Shown in pieces: positions 8,636-17,286 of a DNA stretch of 32,761 nt. Origin of the DNA: Nitrospirales bacterium (GTDB lineage Bacteria > Nitrospirota > Nitrospiria > Nitrospirales > UBA8639); assembly GCA_007570995.1 (NCBI GenBank), contig RKSG01000062.1, positions 1 to 32,761 on the forward strand, read 5' to 3'. The position numbers were made by a program, and so were the translations under genes. How positions within the stretch are numbered: position 1 is the first letter of the stretch; every line of letters begins with the position of its first letter. The notes under the pieces were generated by a model. It searched no databases. It was not told the origin of the DNA and saw only the letters and a list, made by a program, of their open reading frames with translations.

Positions 8636-9552
8636 CGACGGTACCGCTCGACGATGCCCGTCACCCGGAATCCCTCACCCTTCTGTCTGCCTATCAGCGT
8701 GGCGTGACCATGCTGAAGGATGCGGAGGTGGGCAATGCCCGACATGAAGCGTTCTGGCTTCTGGAAGCGGCTCTGGGGTGCCCGCGTCTTGCCGTGTATG
8801 TGGACCCGCACAGCCGGGTGACGCCTGAGGATTGGGAACGGACGGAGGCGGTATTTCGTCGCCGCGCGTCACGAGAGCCCCTGCAGTATATTGTGGGCAC
8901 GCAGATGTTTCTGGGACGGGATTTTCTTGTCCGGCCCGGCGTGTTTATCCCCCGGCCAGAAACCGAGTTGATCGTTGAGGCCGTCGTGGCCGCGTCGGGT
9001 CTGGACGATGGCGGGCCTGTGGTCGATATGGGAACAGGCTCAGGATGTCTGGCCGTCTCGCTGGCGTTGGCGCATTCGTGCTCCACCGTCTATGCCACGG
9101 ATTGCAGCCTTTCGGCTCTTCGCCTGGCCAGGGACAATGCCCGTCGCCACGGCGTTGACCACAGGATACGGTTCGTTCAGGGCGATGGCCTGGTGCCATT
9201 GTCCGGGTCCGGGGTGGCGGGGACGGTGTCCGTGATTGTCTCGAATCCACCCTATATTCCATCGGGAGACCTGGATGGTCTGCCGCCGGACGTCCGGTGT
9301 TTTGAGCCTCTTCGCGCGCTTGATGGTGGGCCGGACGGTCTGAAGTTTTATGACCGTTTGTTGGCCGAAAGCCCGACATGGTTGCGCCCGGGCGGGCTGC
9401 TGGTCATGGAGATGGGCGCGAACCAGTCCGGGGACATCTGTCGCAAGGTGAGCGGGTGCACGGTGCATGGCGCGCCCGCATGGTCTGTCAACCACATTCG
9501 ACGGGATCAGTCGGGTATCGAGCGCGTGCTCTGTCTGGAGCGGACGGAGTAG
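8632..9552 (+). CDS. prmC: Release factor glutamine methyltransferase PrmC
   Basis: The product is 306 aa, slightly longer than E. coli PrmC at 277. It N5-methylates the GGQ glutamine of release factors using S-adenosylmethionine, which raises termination efficiency. The helical N-terminal domain is followed by the linker [13 protein letters not shown]. The SAM-binding motif DMGTGSG starts near residue 132, and the NPPY substrate-glutamine motif is near residues 205-208. The start overlaps the prfA stop by 4 nt, and murA begins 2 nt after its stop. The last 40 residues ([19 protein letters not shown]) are less typical. Confidence 0.96.
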   Translation: MTTVPLDDARHPESLTLLSAYQRGVTMLKDAEVGNARHEAFWLLEAALGCPRLAVYVDPHSRVTPEDWERTEAVFRRRASREPLQYIVGTQMFLGRDFLVRPGVFIPRPETELIVEAVVAASGLDDGGPVVDMGTGSGCLAVSLALAHSCSTVYATDCSLSALRLARDNARRHGVDHRIRFVQGDGLVPLSGSGVAGTVSVIVSNPPYIPSGDLDGLPPDVRCFEPLRALDGGPDGLKFYDRLLAESPTWLRPGGLLVMEMGANQSGDICRKVSGCTVHGAPAWSVNHIRRDQSGIERVLCLERTE

Positions 9553-9554
9553 GC

Positions 9555-10814
9555 ATGGATCGTCTGGTTGTGACGGGAGGGCAACGCCTGGAGGGGTGCG
9601 TCACAGCCGCCGGTGCCAAAAACGCGGTGCTCCCTGTTCTGGCGGCGACCCTGTTGGGAGCGGGCGAGTGCGTAATCTCCAACCTGCCGCAGGTCAGAGA
9701 TGTGGCCACCATGCTGACGCTCCTCGGCTTGCTGGGCGTTTCCGTCAAACGGGAAACGGGACGGGTGATCGTTGATGCGACGACGGTCCGGTCGGTCGAG
9801 GCCCCGTACGACCTGGTCAAAGTCATGCGCGCCTCCATCCTGGTGCTGGGGCCGTTGCTTGCGAGATTCGGGGAGGCGTTGGTGTCCCTCCCGGGGGGGT
9901 GTGCCATTGGTCAGAGGCCGGTTGACCTGCATGTGGACGGACTGCGGAAGCTGGGTGCCACCGTCTCGCTGCAGCACGGACGTATACGTGCACATGCTGC
10001 GCGGTTGGAAGGGCAGCGCATCGTTTTCCGGGTTCCCACGGTAACCGGCACCGAAAATGTCTTGATGGCTGCCTGCCTTGCGAACGGCACCACCGTGCTC
10101 GACAATGCGGCCTGTGAGCCGGAAATCACCGATCTGGCTGATTTTCTGATGAAACGCGGGGCCAGAATTCACGGTGCCGGGTCCAGGCGCGTGGTCATTG
10201 AAGGTGTCCCGTCGCTGCGCGGGGCAGAGCATGAGGCCATTCCCGATCGGGTTGAAACGGGTACCTATTTGTTCGCTGGCGCGATGACGGGCGGGCGGGT
10301 CGAAGTGAACCGGTGCAGGCCCGGCCATATGAACGCTGTACTGTCGACGCTCCGGAATTGCGGGGTGGAGGTGTCGGAGGCAGCGTGTTCGATCACCGTG
10401 AAGGCCCCGCGCCGGTTGCGGGCCCTGGACATTCACACGTTGCCCTACCCTGGATTTCCCACGGACCTGCAGGCACCGGTGATGGCTCTGCTGTGTCTGG
10501 CGGATGGCACGAGCGTGATTACCGAGTCGGTGTTTGAGGGACGGTTTCTTCACATCCCTGAGTTGTGGCGCATGGGGGCGGCGATTACGGTTGATGGGCA
10601 CCGTGCCATTGTGAAAGGATCAGATCGAATCTCGGGTGCTCCGGTCATGGCGTCGGATCTGCGCGCCGGCGCGGGGCTGGTGTTAGCCGGGTTGGGGGCA
10701 TCGGGTGACACGCGGATTTCCAGAATCTATCATGTGGAGCGAGGCTACGAGCACATCGAAGAGAAATTACGGAGCCTGGGAGCCGTTATCCGTCGGGAGC
10801 ATGTTCCCTCATGA
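9555..10814 (+). CDS. murA: UDP-N-acetylglucosamine 1-carboxyvinyltransferase
   Basis: The product is 419 aa, the same as E. coli MurA. It transfers enolpyruvate from PEP to UDP-GlcNAc, the first committed step of peptidoglycan synthesis, in the cytoplasm. The ORF track extends upstream into prmC, but the ATG at 9555 with GGAG just before it gives the standard start MDRLVVTGGQRLEG. KNAVLPVLAA carries the conserved Lys-Asn. The catalytic loop SLPGGCAIGQRPVDLH keeps the nucleophilic cysteine (Cys116 here), the residue fosfomycin modifies, so the natural Asp-type resistance variant is absent. Its stop overlaps the hisG start (ATGA). Confidence 0.98.
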   Translation: MDRLVVTGGQRLEGCVTAAGAKNAVLPVLAATLLGAGECVISNLPQVRDVATMLTLLGLLGVSVKRETGRVIVDATTVRSVEAPYDLVKVMRASILVLGPLLARFGEALVSLPGGCAIGQRPVDLHVDGLRKLGATVSLQHGRIRAHAARLEGQRIVFRVPTVTGTENVLMAACLANGTTVLDNAACEPEITDLADFLMKRGARIHGAGSRRVVIEGVPSLRGAEHEAIPDRVETGTYLFAGAMTGGRVEVNRCRPGHMNAVLSTLRNCGVEVSEAACSITVKAPRRLRALDIHTLPYPGFPTDLQAPVMALLCLADGTSVITESVFEGRFLHIPELWRMGAAITVDGHRAIVKGSDRISGAPVMASDLRAGAGLVLAGLGASGDTRISRIYHVERGYEHIEEKLRSLGAVIRREHVPS

Positions 10815-11482
10815 GTGACCTGGTGACCATTGCGTTGTCGAAGGGGAAACTCCTGGAGCCGACGTTGACCCTGTTTCGGAAGGCGGGATACCTTGATGCG
10901 AACTCGTCATCCCCGTCGTTTGATGATCGCAGGATGGTGTTGGAGGTGCCGGAGTCGGGTGTGTCGTTTCTGGTGATCCGAGCGACGGACGTGCCCACGT
11001 ACGTGGAATATGGCGCGGCCGACGTGGGTGTGGCGGGCAAAGATTCGTTGCTGGAGCAACAACTGGACGTGTATGAACCTCTGGATCTGCGAATCGGGTG
11101 GTGCCGGATTTGCGTGGCGGCGGTTGACGGGCCGAATCCCCGGACGCGGTTGTCGTCAAAACTTCGGGTCGCCACAAAGTATCCCAACATCACGGAACGG
11201 TACTTTAATCAGCGGGGGACGCCGGTTGAGATTATCAAGCTCTACGGGTCAATCGAATTGGCTCCGCTGGTGGGACTGGCGGACCGGATCGTGGATCTGG
11301 TCTCGACCGGGCGGACGCTGAAAGCCCATCATCTCCGGGAAACAGAACGCATTGCCGAATCCACCGCGCGTTTGATTGTGAATCGCTCCAGTTTGAAAAT
11401 GAAACATCAGATGATTGCCACGATGATCAATCGGCTCCGCGCAAGTCGTCCCGCGGTCGCGGGACACCAGGACGTCTCATGA
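10811..11482 (+). CDS. hisG: ATP phosphoribosyltransferase, short form
   Basis: The product is 223 aa and catalyses the first step of histidine synthesis, joining ATP and PRPP. It begins VTIALSKGKLLEPTLTLF and contains YGAADVGVAGKDSLLE and LVSTGRTLKAHHL, typical of the family. It ends after the catalytic domains and lacks the C-terminal ACT-like regulatory domain of long HisG (about 300 aa). Short-form enzymes normally need HisZ, a histidyl-tRNA-synthetase-like regulatory subunit, for activity and feedback control. No hisZ lies in this window, so it should be encoded elsewhere. The gene overlaps murA upstream and hisD downstream by 4 nt each, which couples the histidine genes to the murA cluster. 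Confidence 0.97.
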   Translation: MSDLVTIALSKGKLLEPTLTLFRKAGYLDANSSSPSFDDRRMVLEVPESGVSFLVIRATDVPTYVEYGAADVGVAGKDSLLEQQLDVYEPLDLRIGWCRICVAAVDGPNPRTRLSSKLRVATKYPNITERYFNQRGTPVEIIKLYGSIELAPLVGLADRIVDLVSTGRTLKAHHLRETERIAESTARLIVNRSSLKMKHQMIATMINRLRASRPAVAGHQDVS

Positions 11483-12762
11483 ACATTATCTTTTCGCACG
11501 AGGCACGCTATCCGAAGGTGCTGGCGGACGTCTGCAATCGGGCGGCTCGTCAGCATGCCCGGATCGAAGGTGCCGTGAAACGTATCGTGAGCGACGTGGC
11601 ACGAAACGGCGATGCCGCGATCGTCCGATACGTCAGAAAATTCGACGGGTTGTCTCTGTCACCGCAGAAGTTTCGCGTGTCCTCGCAGGAAATTCGACGG
11701 GCCTGTGCACGCGTGCCACGCAAGGATATGCAGGCCTTGAACTTTGCCGCTCGCCGCATTCGCGCGTTTCACCGCAAACAGCGAGTGGCAACCTGGGTGA
11801 TCCACGATCGGGGCGTGGCCCTTGGTCAGCTCATTACACCGTTAGAGGTCGTGGGTGTGTATGTGCCGGGCGGGACAGCGTTGTATCCTTCCACGGTGTT
11901 GATGAACGCGATCCCCGCGAAAGTCGCCGGCGTGAGACGGGTGGTCATGTGCAGTCCGACGACGTCGGGCAACGTGGATCCCTGTCTGCTGGCGGCGGCG
12001 GATATTGCCGGTGTGGATGAAGTGTACCGGATTGGCGGTGTCCATGCGATCGGGGCCCTGGCGTATGGCACCGAGCGGATTCCCCGGGCGGATAAAATCG
12101 TGGGCCCGGGCAATATGTATGTGGCGGCGGCCAAACGCATGGTGTACGGGACCGTTGACATTGACATGATCGCGGGCCCGAGTGAACTGCTGGTGATCGC
12201 CGATGCCTCCGCCAATCCGGCCCATTGCGCCGCCGATCTGCTGTGCGAGGCGGAACACGATCAGGAAGCGCGTGTCTATCTGGTGACGCCCTCGGCGTCA
12301 CTGGCCAGGAAGGTTGAACGGGAGATTCGCGCGCAATTGTCCCAGCTGACTCGTCGGCACATTGCGACACGTTCCGTGGGCCGTCATGCGGTTATTTTCG
12401 TCGTGTCGAATCTGCGGGAAGCCTTTGACGTGGCGAATGCCATCGCGCCCGAACATTTGGAAATCCTGTTACCCAGGCCGTTTGATTATGTGAAACGGAT
12501 ACGGCATGCCGGCGCGATTTTCATGGGGAGCCAGACGCCACCAGCCGTAGCGGATTACGTGGCCGGTCCCAATCACGTGTTGCCAACCGGAGGATCCGCG
12601 AGGTTTTTTTCGGCCTTGTCCGTGGACGATTATGTGAAACGCGCGAATATCGTGGCGTACAACAAGGCGCAACTCCGGGCTGTGACACCCTATGTCACAC
12701 GGTTGGCTGGCATGGAGGGATTGCAGGGGCATATCCGTTCCATGGAAAGTCGGATGTTATGA
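11479..12762 (+). CDS. hisD: Histidinol dehydrogenase
   Basis: The product is 427 aa against 434 in E. coli. It is the NAD- and zinc-dependent enzyme for the last two steps, histidinol to histidine. Conserved blocks include PLEVVGVYVPGGTALYPSTV, DKIVGPGNMYVAAAK, DMIAGPSELLV, APEHLEI and DYVAGPNHVLPT. Expected zinc ligands are seen in the last block (Asp) and at the C-terminus (GHIRSM, His). At the first ligand site the sequence reads CEAEHD, so the usual glutamine (Gln259 in E. coli) is Glu257 here, while the paired His260 is kept. Glutamate can also bind zinc, so activity is likely retained. Both gene boundaries are ATGA overlaps. Confidence 0.97.
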   Translation: MNIIFSHEARYPKVLADVCNRAARQHARIEGAVKRIVSDVARNGDAAIVRYVRKFDGLSLSPQKFRVSSQEIRRACARVPRKDMQALNFAARRIRAFHRKQRVATWVIHDRGVALGQLITPLEVVGVYVPGGTALYPSTVLMNAIPAKVAGVRRVVMCSPTTSGNVDPCLLAAADIAGVDEVYRIGGVHAIGALAYGTERIPRADKIVGPGNMYVAAAKRMVYGTVDIDMIAGPSELLVIADASANPAHCAADLLCEAEHDQEARVYLVTPSASLARKVEREIRAQLSQLTRRHIATRSVGRHAVIFVVSNLREAFDVANAIAPEHLEILLPRPFDYVKRIRHAGAIFMGSQTPPAVADYVAGPNHVLPTGGSARFFSALSVDDYVKRANIVAYNKAQLRAVTPYVTRLAGMEGLQGHIRSMESRML

Positions 12763-13376
12763 CCGTTGCCACCCCACCCTCCCGACAACCACGGCGGTCA
12801 GACGTCGATCGGTCGACCTCTGAGACCTCCATTCAGGTGCAATGGAATCTGGACGGGACGGGTCAGCGGCGGATTGCCACCCCGGTTCCGTTTGTGAATC
12901 ACATGCTGGACGCCTTTGCGCGACATGGCTGTTTTGATCTGGTGGTCGATGCCAGAGGCGATACTCATATTGACGATCATCATACGGTGGAAGACATCGG
13001 CATTGTGTTGGGGATGGCCCTCAACGACTCACTGGGGGACAAAGCGGGGATTGGGCGGTTTGGATGGGCTGCCGTGCCCCTTGACGAAGCGCTGGCCGAA
13101 GTCGTCGTTGATTTGAGCGGACGGCCGTTTCTTGTCTATAACGTCGCGTTGCAACATCGGGACGTGAAAGGATTTGATCTCGGCCTGTTTGAAGATTTTT
13201 TTCAAGCGCTGGTGCATCATGGCGGATTGAATCTGCATATCAATGTTCGGTACGGACGCAATGCTCACCATATGCTTGAGGCCGTGTTTAAGGCATTTGC
13301 CAAAGCCCTGGATCAGGCCACTCGTCGGGACGAACGGGTGACGGGCATCCCGTCCACGAAGGGATCCCTCGCGTAA
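12759..13376 (+). CDS. hisB: Imidazoleglycerol-phosphate dehydratase
   Basis: The product is 205 aa, a monofunctional dehydratase without the N-terminal histidinol-phosphatase domain of enterobacterial HisB. It converts imidazole glycerol phosphate to imidazole acetol phosphate using manganese. The metal-binding repeats DDHHTVEDIGI (about residue 70) and NAHHMLEAVFKAFA (about residue 170) are intact, as is PFVNHMLDAFARHG. The first 11 residues are a non-conserved extension before RRSDVDRSTSET. The start overlaps the hisD stop as ATGA. With no phosphatase domain here, histinol-phosphate hydrolysis must be encoded elsewhere. Confidence 0.97.
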   Translation: MTVATPPSRQPRRSDVDRSTSETSIQVQWNLDGTGQRRIATPVPFVNHMLDAFARHGCFDLVVDARGDTHIDDHHTVEDIGIVLGMALNDSLGDKAGIGRFGWAAVPLDEALAEVVVDLSGRPFLVYNVALQHRDVKGFDLGLFEDFFQALVHHGGLNLHINVRYGRNAHHMLEAVFKAFAKALDQATRRDERVTGIPSTKGSLA

Positions 13377-13410
13377 TGAGGATCGCCGCCACTGGCCGGC
13401 GAAGAGAGGC

Positions 13411-14025
13411 ATGATCGCCATTCTTGATTGTGAGCTGGGGAATCTGCGAAGCGTCCAGCAGGGATTTGAAACGGTCGGGCATCACGCCGTGGTCACGCGG
13501 GACCTGCGCATGATTGATCGGGCCACCCATGTGGTGCTGCCGGGGGTGGGAGCGTTTGGGGAATGCGTGAACAACCTCCACCGGTTTGGGCTGGTTGATC
13601 CGATTCAGCGGACCATTGCACAGGGCAAGCCGTTTTTGGGGATTTGCCTGGGGTTGCAGGTTCTTTTTTCGGAAAGCGAGGAGTTTGGCGTTCACCGTGG
13701 GTTGGATATTTTCCCGGGGACGGTCAAACGATTCCCACCGGGGGCAGGGCCGTCGCTGAAGATTCCTCATATGGGGTGGAACACGATTCGGGTCAAGCAG
13801 CCCATGCCGCTCTTCAGAGGCATCGCGTCCGAGGCCCATGTGTATTTCGTCCATTCCTACTATGTGGAACCCGCGGAGGCGGATGCGATCTGCACTGAGA
13901 CGCCTTATGGGTTTCCTTTCGTGTCGAGTGTGGCCAAAGACAAGGTCTTCGCGTGCCAGTTTCATCCTGAAAAAAGTCAGAAAGTCGGGCTCCATCTGCT
14001 CAAGAATTTCGGAGACTGGTCGTGA
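13411..14025 (+). CDS. hisH: Imidazole glycerol phosphate synthase, glutaminase subunit
   Basis: The product is 204 aa, a class I glutamine amidotransferase domain that supplies ammonia to HisF. It begins MIAILDCELGNLRSVQQGFE. The catalytic cysteine is in FLGICLGLQVLF and the His/Glu pair is in ACQFHPEKSQ, so the triad is complete. YFVHSYY is the usual strand near the HisF interface. It starts 34 nt after hisB with AGAGAGG close to the ATG. The stop overlaps a GTG start of a lipoprotein gene (GTGA at 14022-14025), an unusual neighbour because hisA is normally next. Confidence 0.97.
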   Translation: MIAILDCELGNLRSVQQGFETVGHHAVVTRDLRMIDRATHVVLPGVGAFGECVNNLHRFGLVDPIQRTIAQGKPFLGICLGLQVLFSESEEFGVHRGLDIFPGTVKRFPPGAGPSLKIPHMGWNTIRVKQPMPLFRGIASEAHVYFVHSYYVEPAEADAICTETPYGFPFVSSVAKDKVFACQFHPEKSQKVGLHLLKNFGDWS

Positions 14026-14777
14026 GAGCGTTCTCCGACACAGGTGGCTCCGCGAGCCGGCCACACAGGCGTTCGCTGGTTGCACTCAGCTCGCTCCTAC
14101 TGTGCGCGGGCGGTGTGGCATGTGCTCCGGACACCGTCACCGTTCGGTCGCATCCGAAATTTGCTCCTCATGCCATTACCAAAGTGGCGATTGCGCCGTT
14201 TCGGGCGTTCGAAGAGAGTCAGCGCGCCGTGAAAGGATTCGGATTCACGCCACCGTATCAGGACAGTACAGGGATTCCCCGATCGTTGGGAGGTGACGTG
14301 CTGTCAGGTTCCGACCGCGCACGTGTGACGTCCGTGTCCATCCCGGCACTCGTTCCCGAGGCGATCCGGCGCATGGTGTATTCCCGGTTGTCAGGGCGTT
14401 CCCACATTCAGGTCTGGTTGACCGATGCCGTGCCGTATGATCCACAGGAAGGCGAGAGAGCAGGGGAGTATCACGTGCAGTCCCCGGAACAGCAGCCGGC
14501 AGTGGAGACTGTCCTGGAGGGCGTGGTTCATGTGTATCATGAGCGGGAAGGTCCGCCGTTCGCCGCCATTCCGGCTGCCGTCGGGTTTGAACTGCAGTTG
14601 CATGACGTTCGGGACGGCAGCGTGTTGTGGGTGGGAAAGTATTTCGAAGAGCAGAAACCATTGACGCAGGATATCGAGGGGTTCTTCACACGGGGCGGTG
14701 TGATGGTCACTGCTGAAGAGCTCGCGCGCGATGGAGTCGTGAATGTGCTGCAGCGCCTGCCATTGGGAAAGGAGTAA
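14022..14777 (+). CDS. Predicted lipoprotein embedded in the his operon
   Basis: The product is 251 aa and starts with GTG, overlapping the hisH stop. A basic N-terminus is followed by a hydrophobic stretch (SLVALSSLLLCAGGVAC) and a lipobox-like VAC, so export and lipidation are likely. The mature part has a strand ITKVAIAPFRAF, and later VGFELQLHDVRDGSVLWVGKY. These resemble uncharacterised envelope lipoproteins, where a KVAVLPF-like strand and a VLW strand recur in LpoB- or TolB-like folds. I cannot assign a function. There is no histidine-biosynthesis domain. The coupling to hisH suggests shared transcription, and it might contribute to envelope work alongside murA upstream. hisA resumes 118 nt later. 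Confidence 0.82.
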   Translation: MRAFSDTGGSASRPHRRSLVALSSLLLCAGGVACAPDTVTVRSHPKFAPHAITKVAIAPFRAFEESQRAVKGFGFTPPYQDSTGIPRSLGGDVLSGSDRARVTSVSIPALVPEAIRRMVYSRLSGRSHIQVWLTDAVPYDPQEGERAGEYHVQSPEQQPAVETVLEGVVHVYHEREGPPFAAIPAAVGFELQLHDVRDGSVLWVGKYFEEQKPLTQDIEGFFTRGGVMVTAEELARDGVVNVLQRLPLGKE

Positions 14778-14895
14778 CGAGCATTCGTCATTTCCTGCCC
14801 TCGCGCGATCTTCGACGGGGTGATTTCCGTCCACGTGTCCGTGTTAACCCTGCTAACCCCTGTCTGTCACAACCAGGATACCAGGTTGTTCCCCG

Positions 14896-15618
14896 ATGAT
14901 GGTCATTCCGGCAATCGACTTGAAAGATGGGCGGTGCGTGCGTCTCCGACAGGGCGACATGACACGGGAGACGATGTATTCACGTGACCCAACGGCTGTG
15001 GCCCGGCAATGGGAAGCCCTGGGTGCTCCGCGGTTGCACGTCGTTGATCTTGACGGCGCGGTCAACGGCGCCCCCCGTCATATGGATCTCGTATGCGTGA
15101 TGGCCCGGGCCGTGTCCATCCCGATTCAGGTGGGCGGGGGCATCCGCTCGTTGGACTCCGTCCAGGCGTATGTCTCCCGGGGAATCGAGCGGGTGGTGTT
15201 GGGAACGGCAGCACTGGAAGATCCGTCGTTGTTGGCCGAGGCATGTGAGCGCTTTCCCGATAAAATTTTCGTGGGAGTGGATGTCAAACGGGGACACGTT
15301 GCATTGCGTGGATGGACTGATCTTTCCGATGCCACACCAGGTCAGGTGTGGGCATCCTTGAGGACCTGTCCCGTTGCCGGGGTCATTATGACGGAGATCA
15401 GCCGGGATGGCATGCTGGAGGGCCCGGATGTTGCAGCACTGCGACATGCGGCGGAGGCCTGTCCCGTTCCCCTGATTGCTTCCGGCGGGATCACACGGGT
15501 GGAGGATATTCGCGCGATTAAACAGCTGGATTGCAGGATCAGCGGCGTCATTGTCGGCAAGGCGCTCTACGAAGGGACTATGGATCTTCCGTCGGCACTG
15601 GCTGAGGCTGGTGCCTGA
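14896..15618 (+). CDS. hisA: ProFAR isomerase HisA
   Basis: The product is 240 aa, a (beta/alpha)8 barrel that isomerises the aminoaldose ProFAR to the aminoketose PRFAR. The first catalytic Asp is in [15 protein letters not shown] and the second barrel half has [16 protein letters not shown]. Phosphate-binding loops QVGGGIRS and [12 protein letters not shown] are present, and [13 protein letters not shown] carries the conserved segment of the second half. Two in-frame ATGs lie side by side at 14896 and 14899, and no strong Shine-Dalgarno sequence separates them. A 118-nt gap with no obvious promoter precedes it. It lies 14 nt before hisF, its structural relative. Confidence 0.97.
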   Translation: MMVIPAIDLKDGRCVRLRQGDMTRETMYSRDPTAVARQWEALGAPRLHVVDLDGAVNGAPRHMDLVCVMARAVSIPIQVGGGIRSLDSVQAYVSRGIERVVLGTAALEDPSLLAEACERFPDKIFVGVDVKRGHVALRGWTDLSDATPGQVWASLRTCPVAGVIMTEISRDGMLEGPDVAALRHAAEACPVPLIASGGITRVEDIRAIKQLDCRISGVIVGKALYEGTMDLPSALAEAGA

Positions 15619-15632
15619 GGTGCGCGCGCACG

Positions 15633-16436
15633 ATGTTGACCAAACGCATCATTCCCTGTCTGGACGTGAAGGATGGCCGTGTTGTCAAAGGCGTCGGGTT
15701 TGTGAATCTTCGTGATGCCGGTGATCCTGTCGAGATCGCGCGGAGGTATGATGACGCCGGGGCCGATGAACTGTGTTTCCTGGATATCACGGCCTCCCAT
15801 GAAAATCGCGGCACGTTGCTGGGCATTGTGTCACGGACGGCCGAGCAGGTGTTTATGCCGCTGACGGTCGGCGGCGGGATTCGGACACTCGAGGACGTTC
15901 GGCAGTTACTGAACGCTGGGGCGGATAAGGTGAGCATCAATACTGCCGCTGTCAACAACCCTGACTTCGTGACGGATGCCGCGCGTCGCTTTGGGTCTCA
16001 ATGTATCGTGGTAGCGATTGATGCGAAACGGGTTGGATCCCGTCACGCCGATCATGCGGGGGAACCTGTGCGATGGGAACTGTTCACTCACGGGGGTCGA
16101 ATACCCGCCGGGGATGATGCCATTGACTGGGCACGCCGGGTGGAAGAAAAGGGCGCCGGTGAAATTCTGTTGACTTCCATGGACCAGGACGGCGTGCGGA
16201 ATGGCTACGATCTCCCGTTGACCAGGGCGGTATCCGAAGCCGTCTCCATTCCGGTGATTGCATCCGGCGGGGCCGGCACCCTGATGCATCTCTATGAGGC
16301 CCTGGGAACGGGGAAGGCTGACGCTGTGCTCGTGGCGTCCATGTTTCATGATCGTACGTACAGCGTCGGCGAAGCGAAAATCTATCTCAAGGATCGAGGG
16401 CTTCCCGTGAGGATTGTGCATGACCATGACACCTGA
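15633..16436 (+). CDS. hisF: Imidazole glycerol phosphate synthase, cyclase subunit
   Basis: The product is 267 aa, a (beta/alpha)8 barrel that uses ammonia from HisH to convert PRFAR to imidazole glycerol phosphate and AICAR, which feeds purine synthesis. The catalytic Asp residues lie in [16 protein letters not shown] (Asp11) and [11 protein letters not shown] (about Asp130). Phosphate loops [12 protein letters not shown] and [12 protein letters not shown] are intact. The segment [21 protein letters not shown] is slightly longer than in many homologues. GAGGTG precedes the ATG by 8-10 nt. The 3' end overlaps hisIE by 17 nt or 11 nt, depending on the hisIE start. Confidence 0.98.
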   Translation: MLTKRIIPCLDVKDGRVVKGVGFVNLRDAGDPVEIARRYDDAGADELCFLDITASHENRGTLLGIVSRTAEQVFMPLTVGGGIRTLEDVRQLLNAGADKVSINTAAVNNPDFVTDAARRFGSQCIVVAIDAKRVGSRHADHAGEPVRWELFTHGGRIPAGDDAIDWARRVEEKGAGEILLTSMDQDGVRNGYDLPLTRAVSEAVSIPVIASGGAGTLMHLYEALGTGKADAVLVASMFHDRTYSVGEAKIYLKDRGLPVRIVHDHDT

Positions 16437-17151
16437 ACGGGACGCTGTCTCCCGTGGCACAACAGATGAGAGGCCGGCCACTGTGACCCTGCGGTTTGAT
16501 GAACACGGACTGATACCGGCGGTTGTTCAGGACTGGCGCGACGGGGCAGTGTTGATGGTGGGCTATATGACGCAGGAGTCACTCGACCGGACGCTGCAAA
16601 CCGGCGAGGTGCATTTCTGGAGCCGTTCACGCCGGCAGCTCTGGAAAAAAGGGGAGACCTCCGGTCATACGCTGCGCTGTCGGCGCCTGTTTCTTGATTG
16701 TGACGGGGACACGCTGCTGGTCAAGGCCGAGCCCGTGGGGCCCACGTGTCATACGGAGGCGCGAACGTGTTTCTGGACGGAAGTGACGAGCCGCAGGATT
16801 GTCACATGTCAGGATGGCGAAGAGGCCAATGGAGGCATTGTTGATCAACTGTATGCTGTCGCCCTCCAGCGCAAACATCATCCGCAGGATCGTTCATATG
16901 TGTCATCGCTGATGCAGGGCGGTCCCGACCGGATTCTCAAAAAGGTCGTGGAAGAAGCCGGCGAAGTCGCGCTGGCGGTGAAGAACGAAAATCGGGAAGA
17001 GATTATCCATGAAGTGGCGGATTTGCTCTTTCATACCATTGTGGCACTGGGCCATTGTGACATTCCCATGACGTCTGTGCAGCGGGAACTTGGCAAACGG
17101 TTTGGACATTCAGGCATCAGGGAGAAGCCGTCACAAGAACGTTCCCGGTGA
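16420..17151 (+). CDS. hisI: Bifunctional PR-AMP cyclohydrolase / PR-ATP pyrophosphatase
   Basis: The product is 243 aa from the ATG at 16420, with GTGAGG 7 nt upstream. A second ATG lies at 16426, and the ORF track begins at a TTG upstream. The N-terminal HisI domain (about residues 20-125) has [31 protein letters not shown] and the zinc cysteines in [13 protein letters not shown]. The C-terminal HisE domain (about residues 150-230) has [17 protein letters not shown] and [14 protein letters not shown], the metal-binding helices of the pyrophosphatase. The fusion covers the second and third steps of the pathway. It ends the his cluster and is followed 135 nt later by dnaG. Confidence 0.97.
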   Translation: MTMTPERDAVSRGTTDERPATVTLRFDEHGLIPAVVQDWRDGAVLMVGYMTQESLDRTLQTGEVHFWSRSRRQLWKKGETSGHTLRCRRLFLDCDGDTLLVKAEPVGPTCHTEARTCFWTEVTSRRIVTCQDGEEANGGIVDQLYAVALQRKHHPQDRSYVSSLMQGGPDRILKKVVEEAGEVALAVKNENREEIIHEVADLLFHTIVALGHCDIPMTSVQRELGKRFGHSGIREKPSQERSR

Positions 17152-17286
17152 ACCTCTGTGCAGGTTGCTCTCTGGTTGACTTGATGGTGTTTCCCTGGTA
17201 CGGTGGAAAACGCGTTGTTTTACAGTAGGTTGTGTCGTTTGTAGCTCTTGCAGACGTAGTCAGGACAAAGGCTTCGGAGGCAAGCC

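Noticed and set aside
9507-10601. 364-aa minus-strand ORF opposite murA
   Set aside because: It is antisense to an intact, full-length MurA with its catalytic cysteine. Its composition is typical of a shadow frame.
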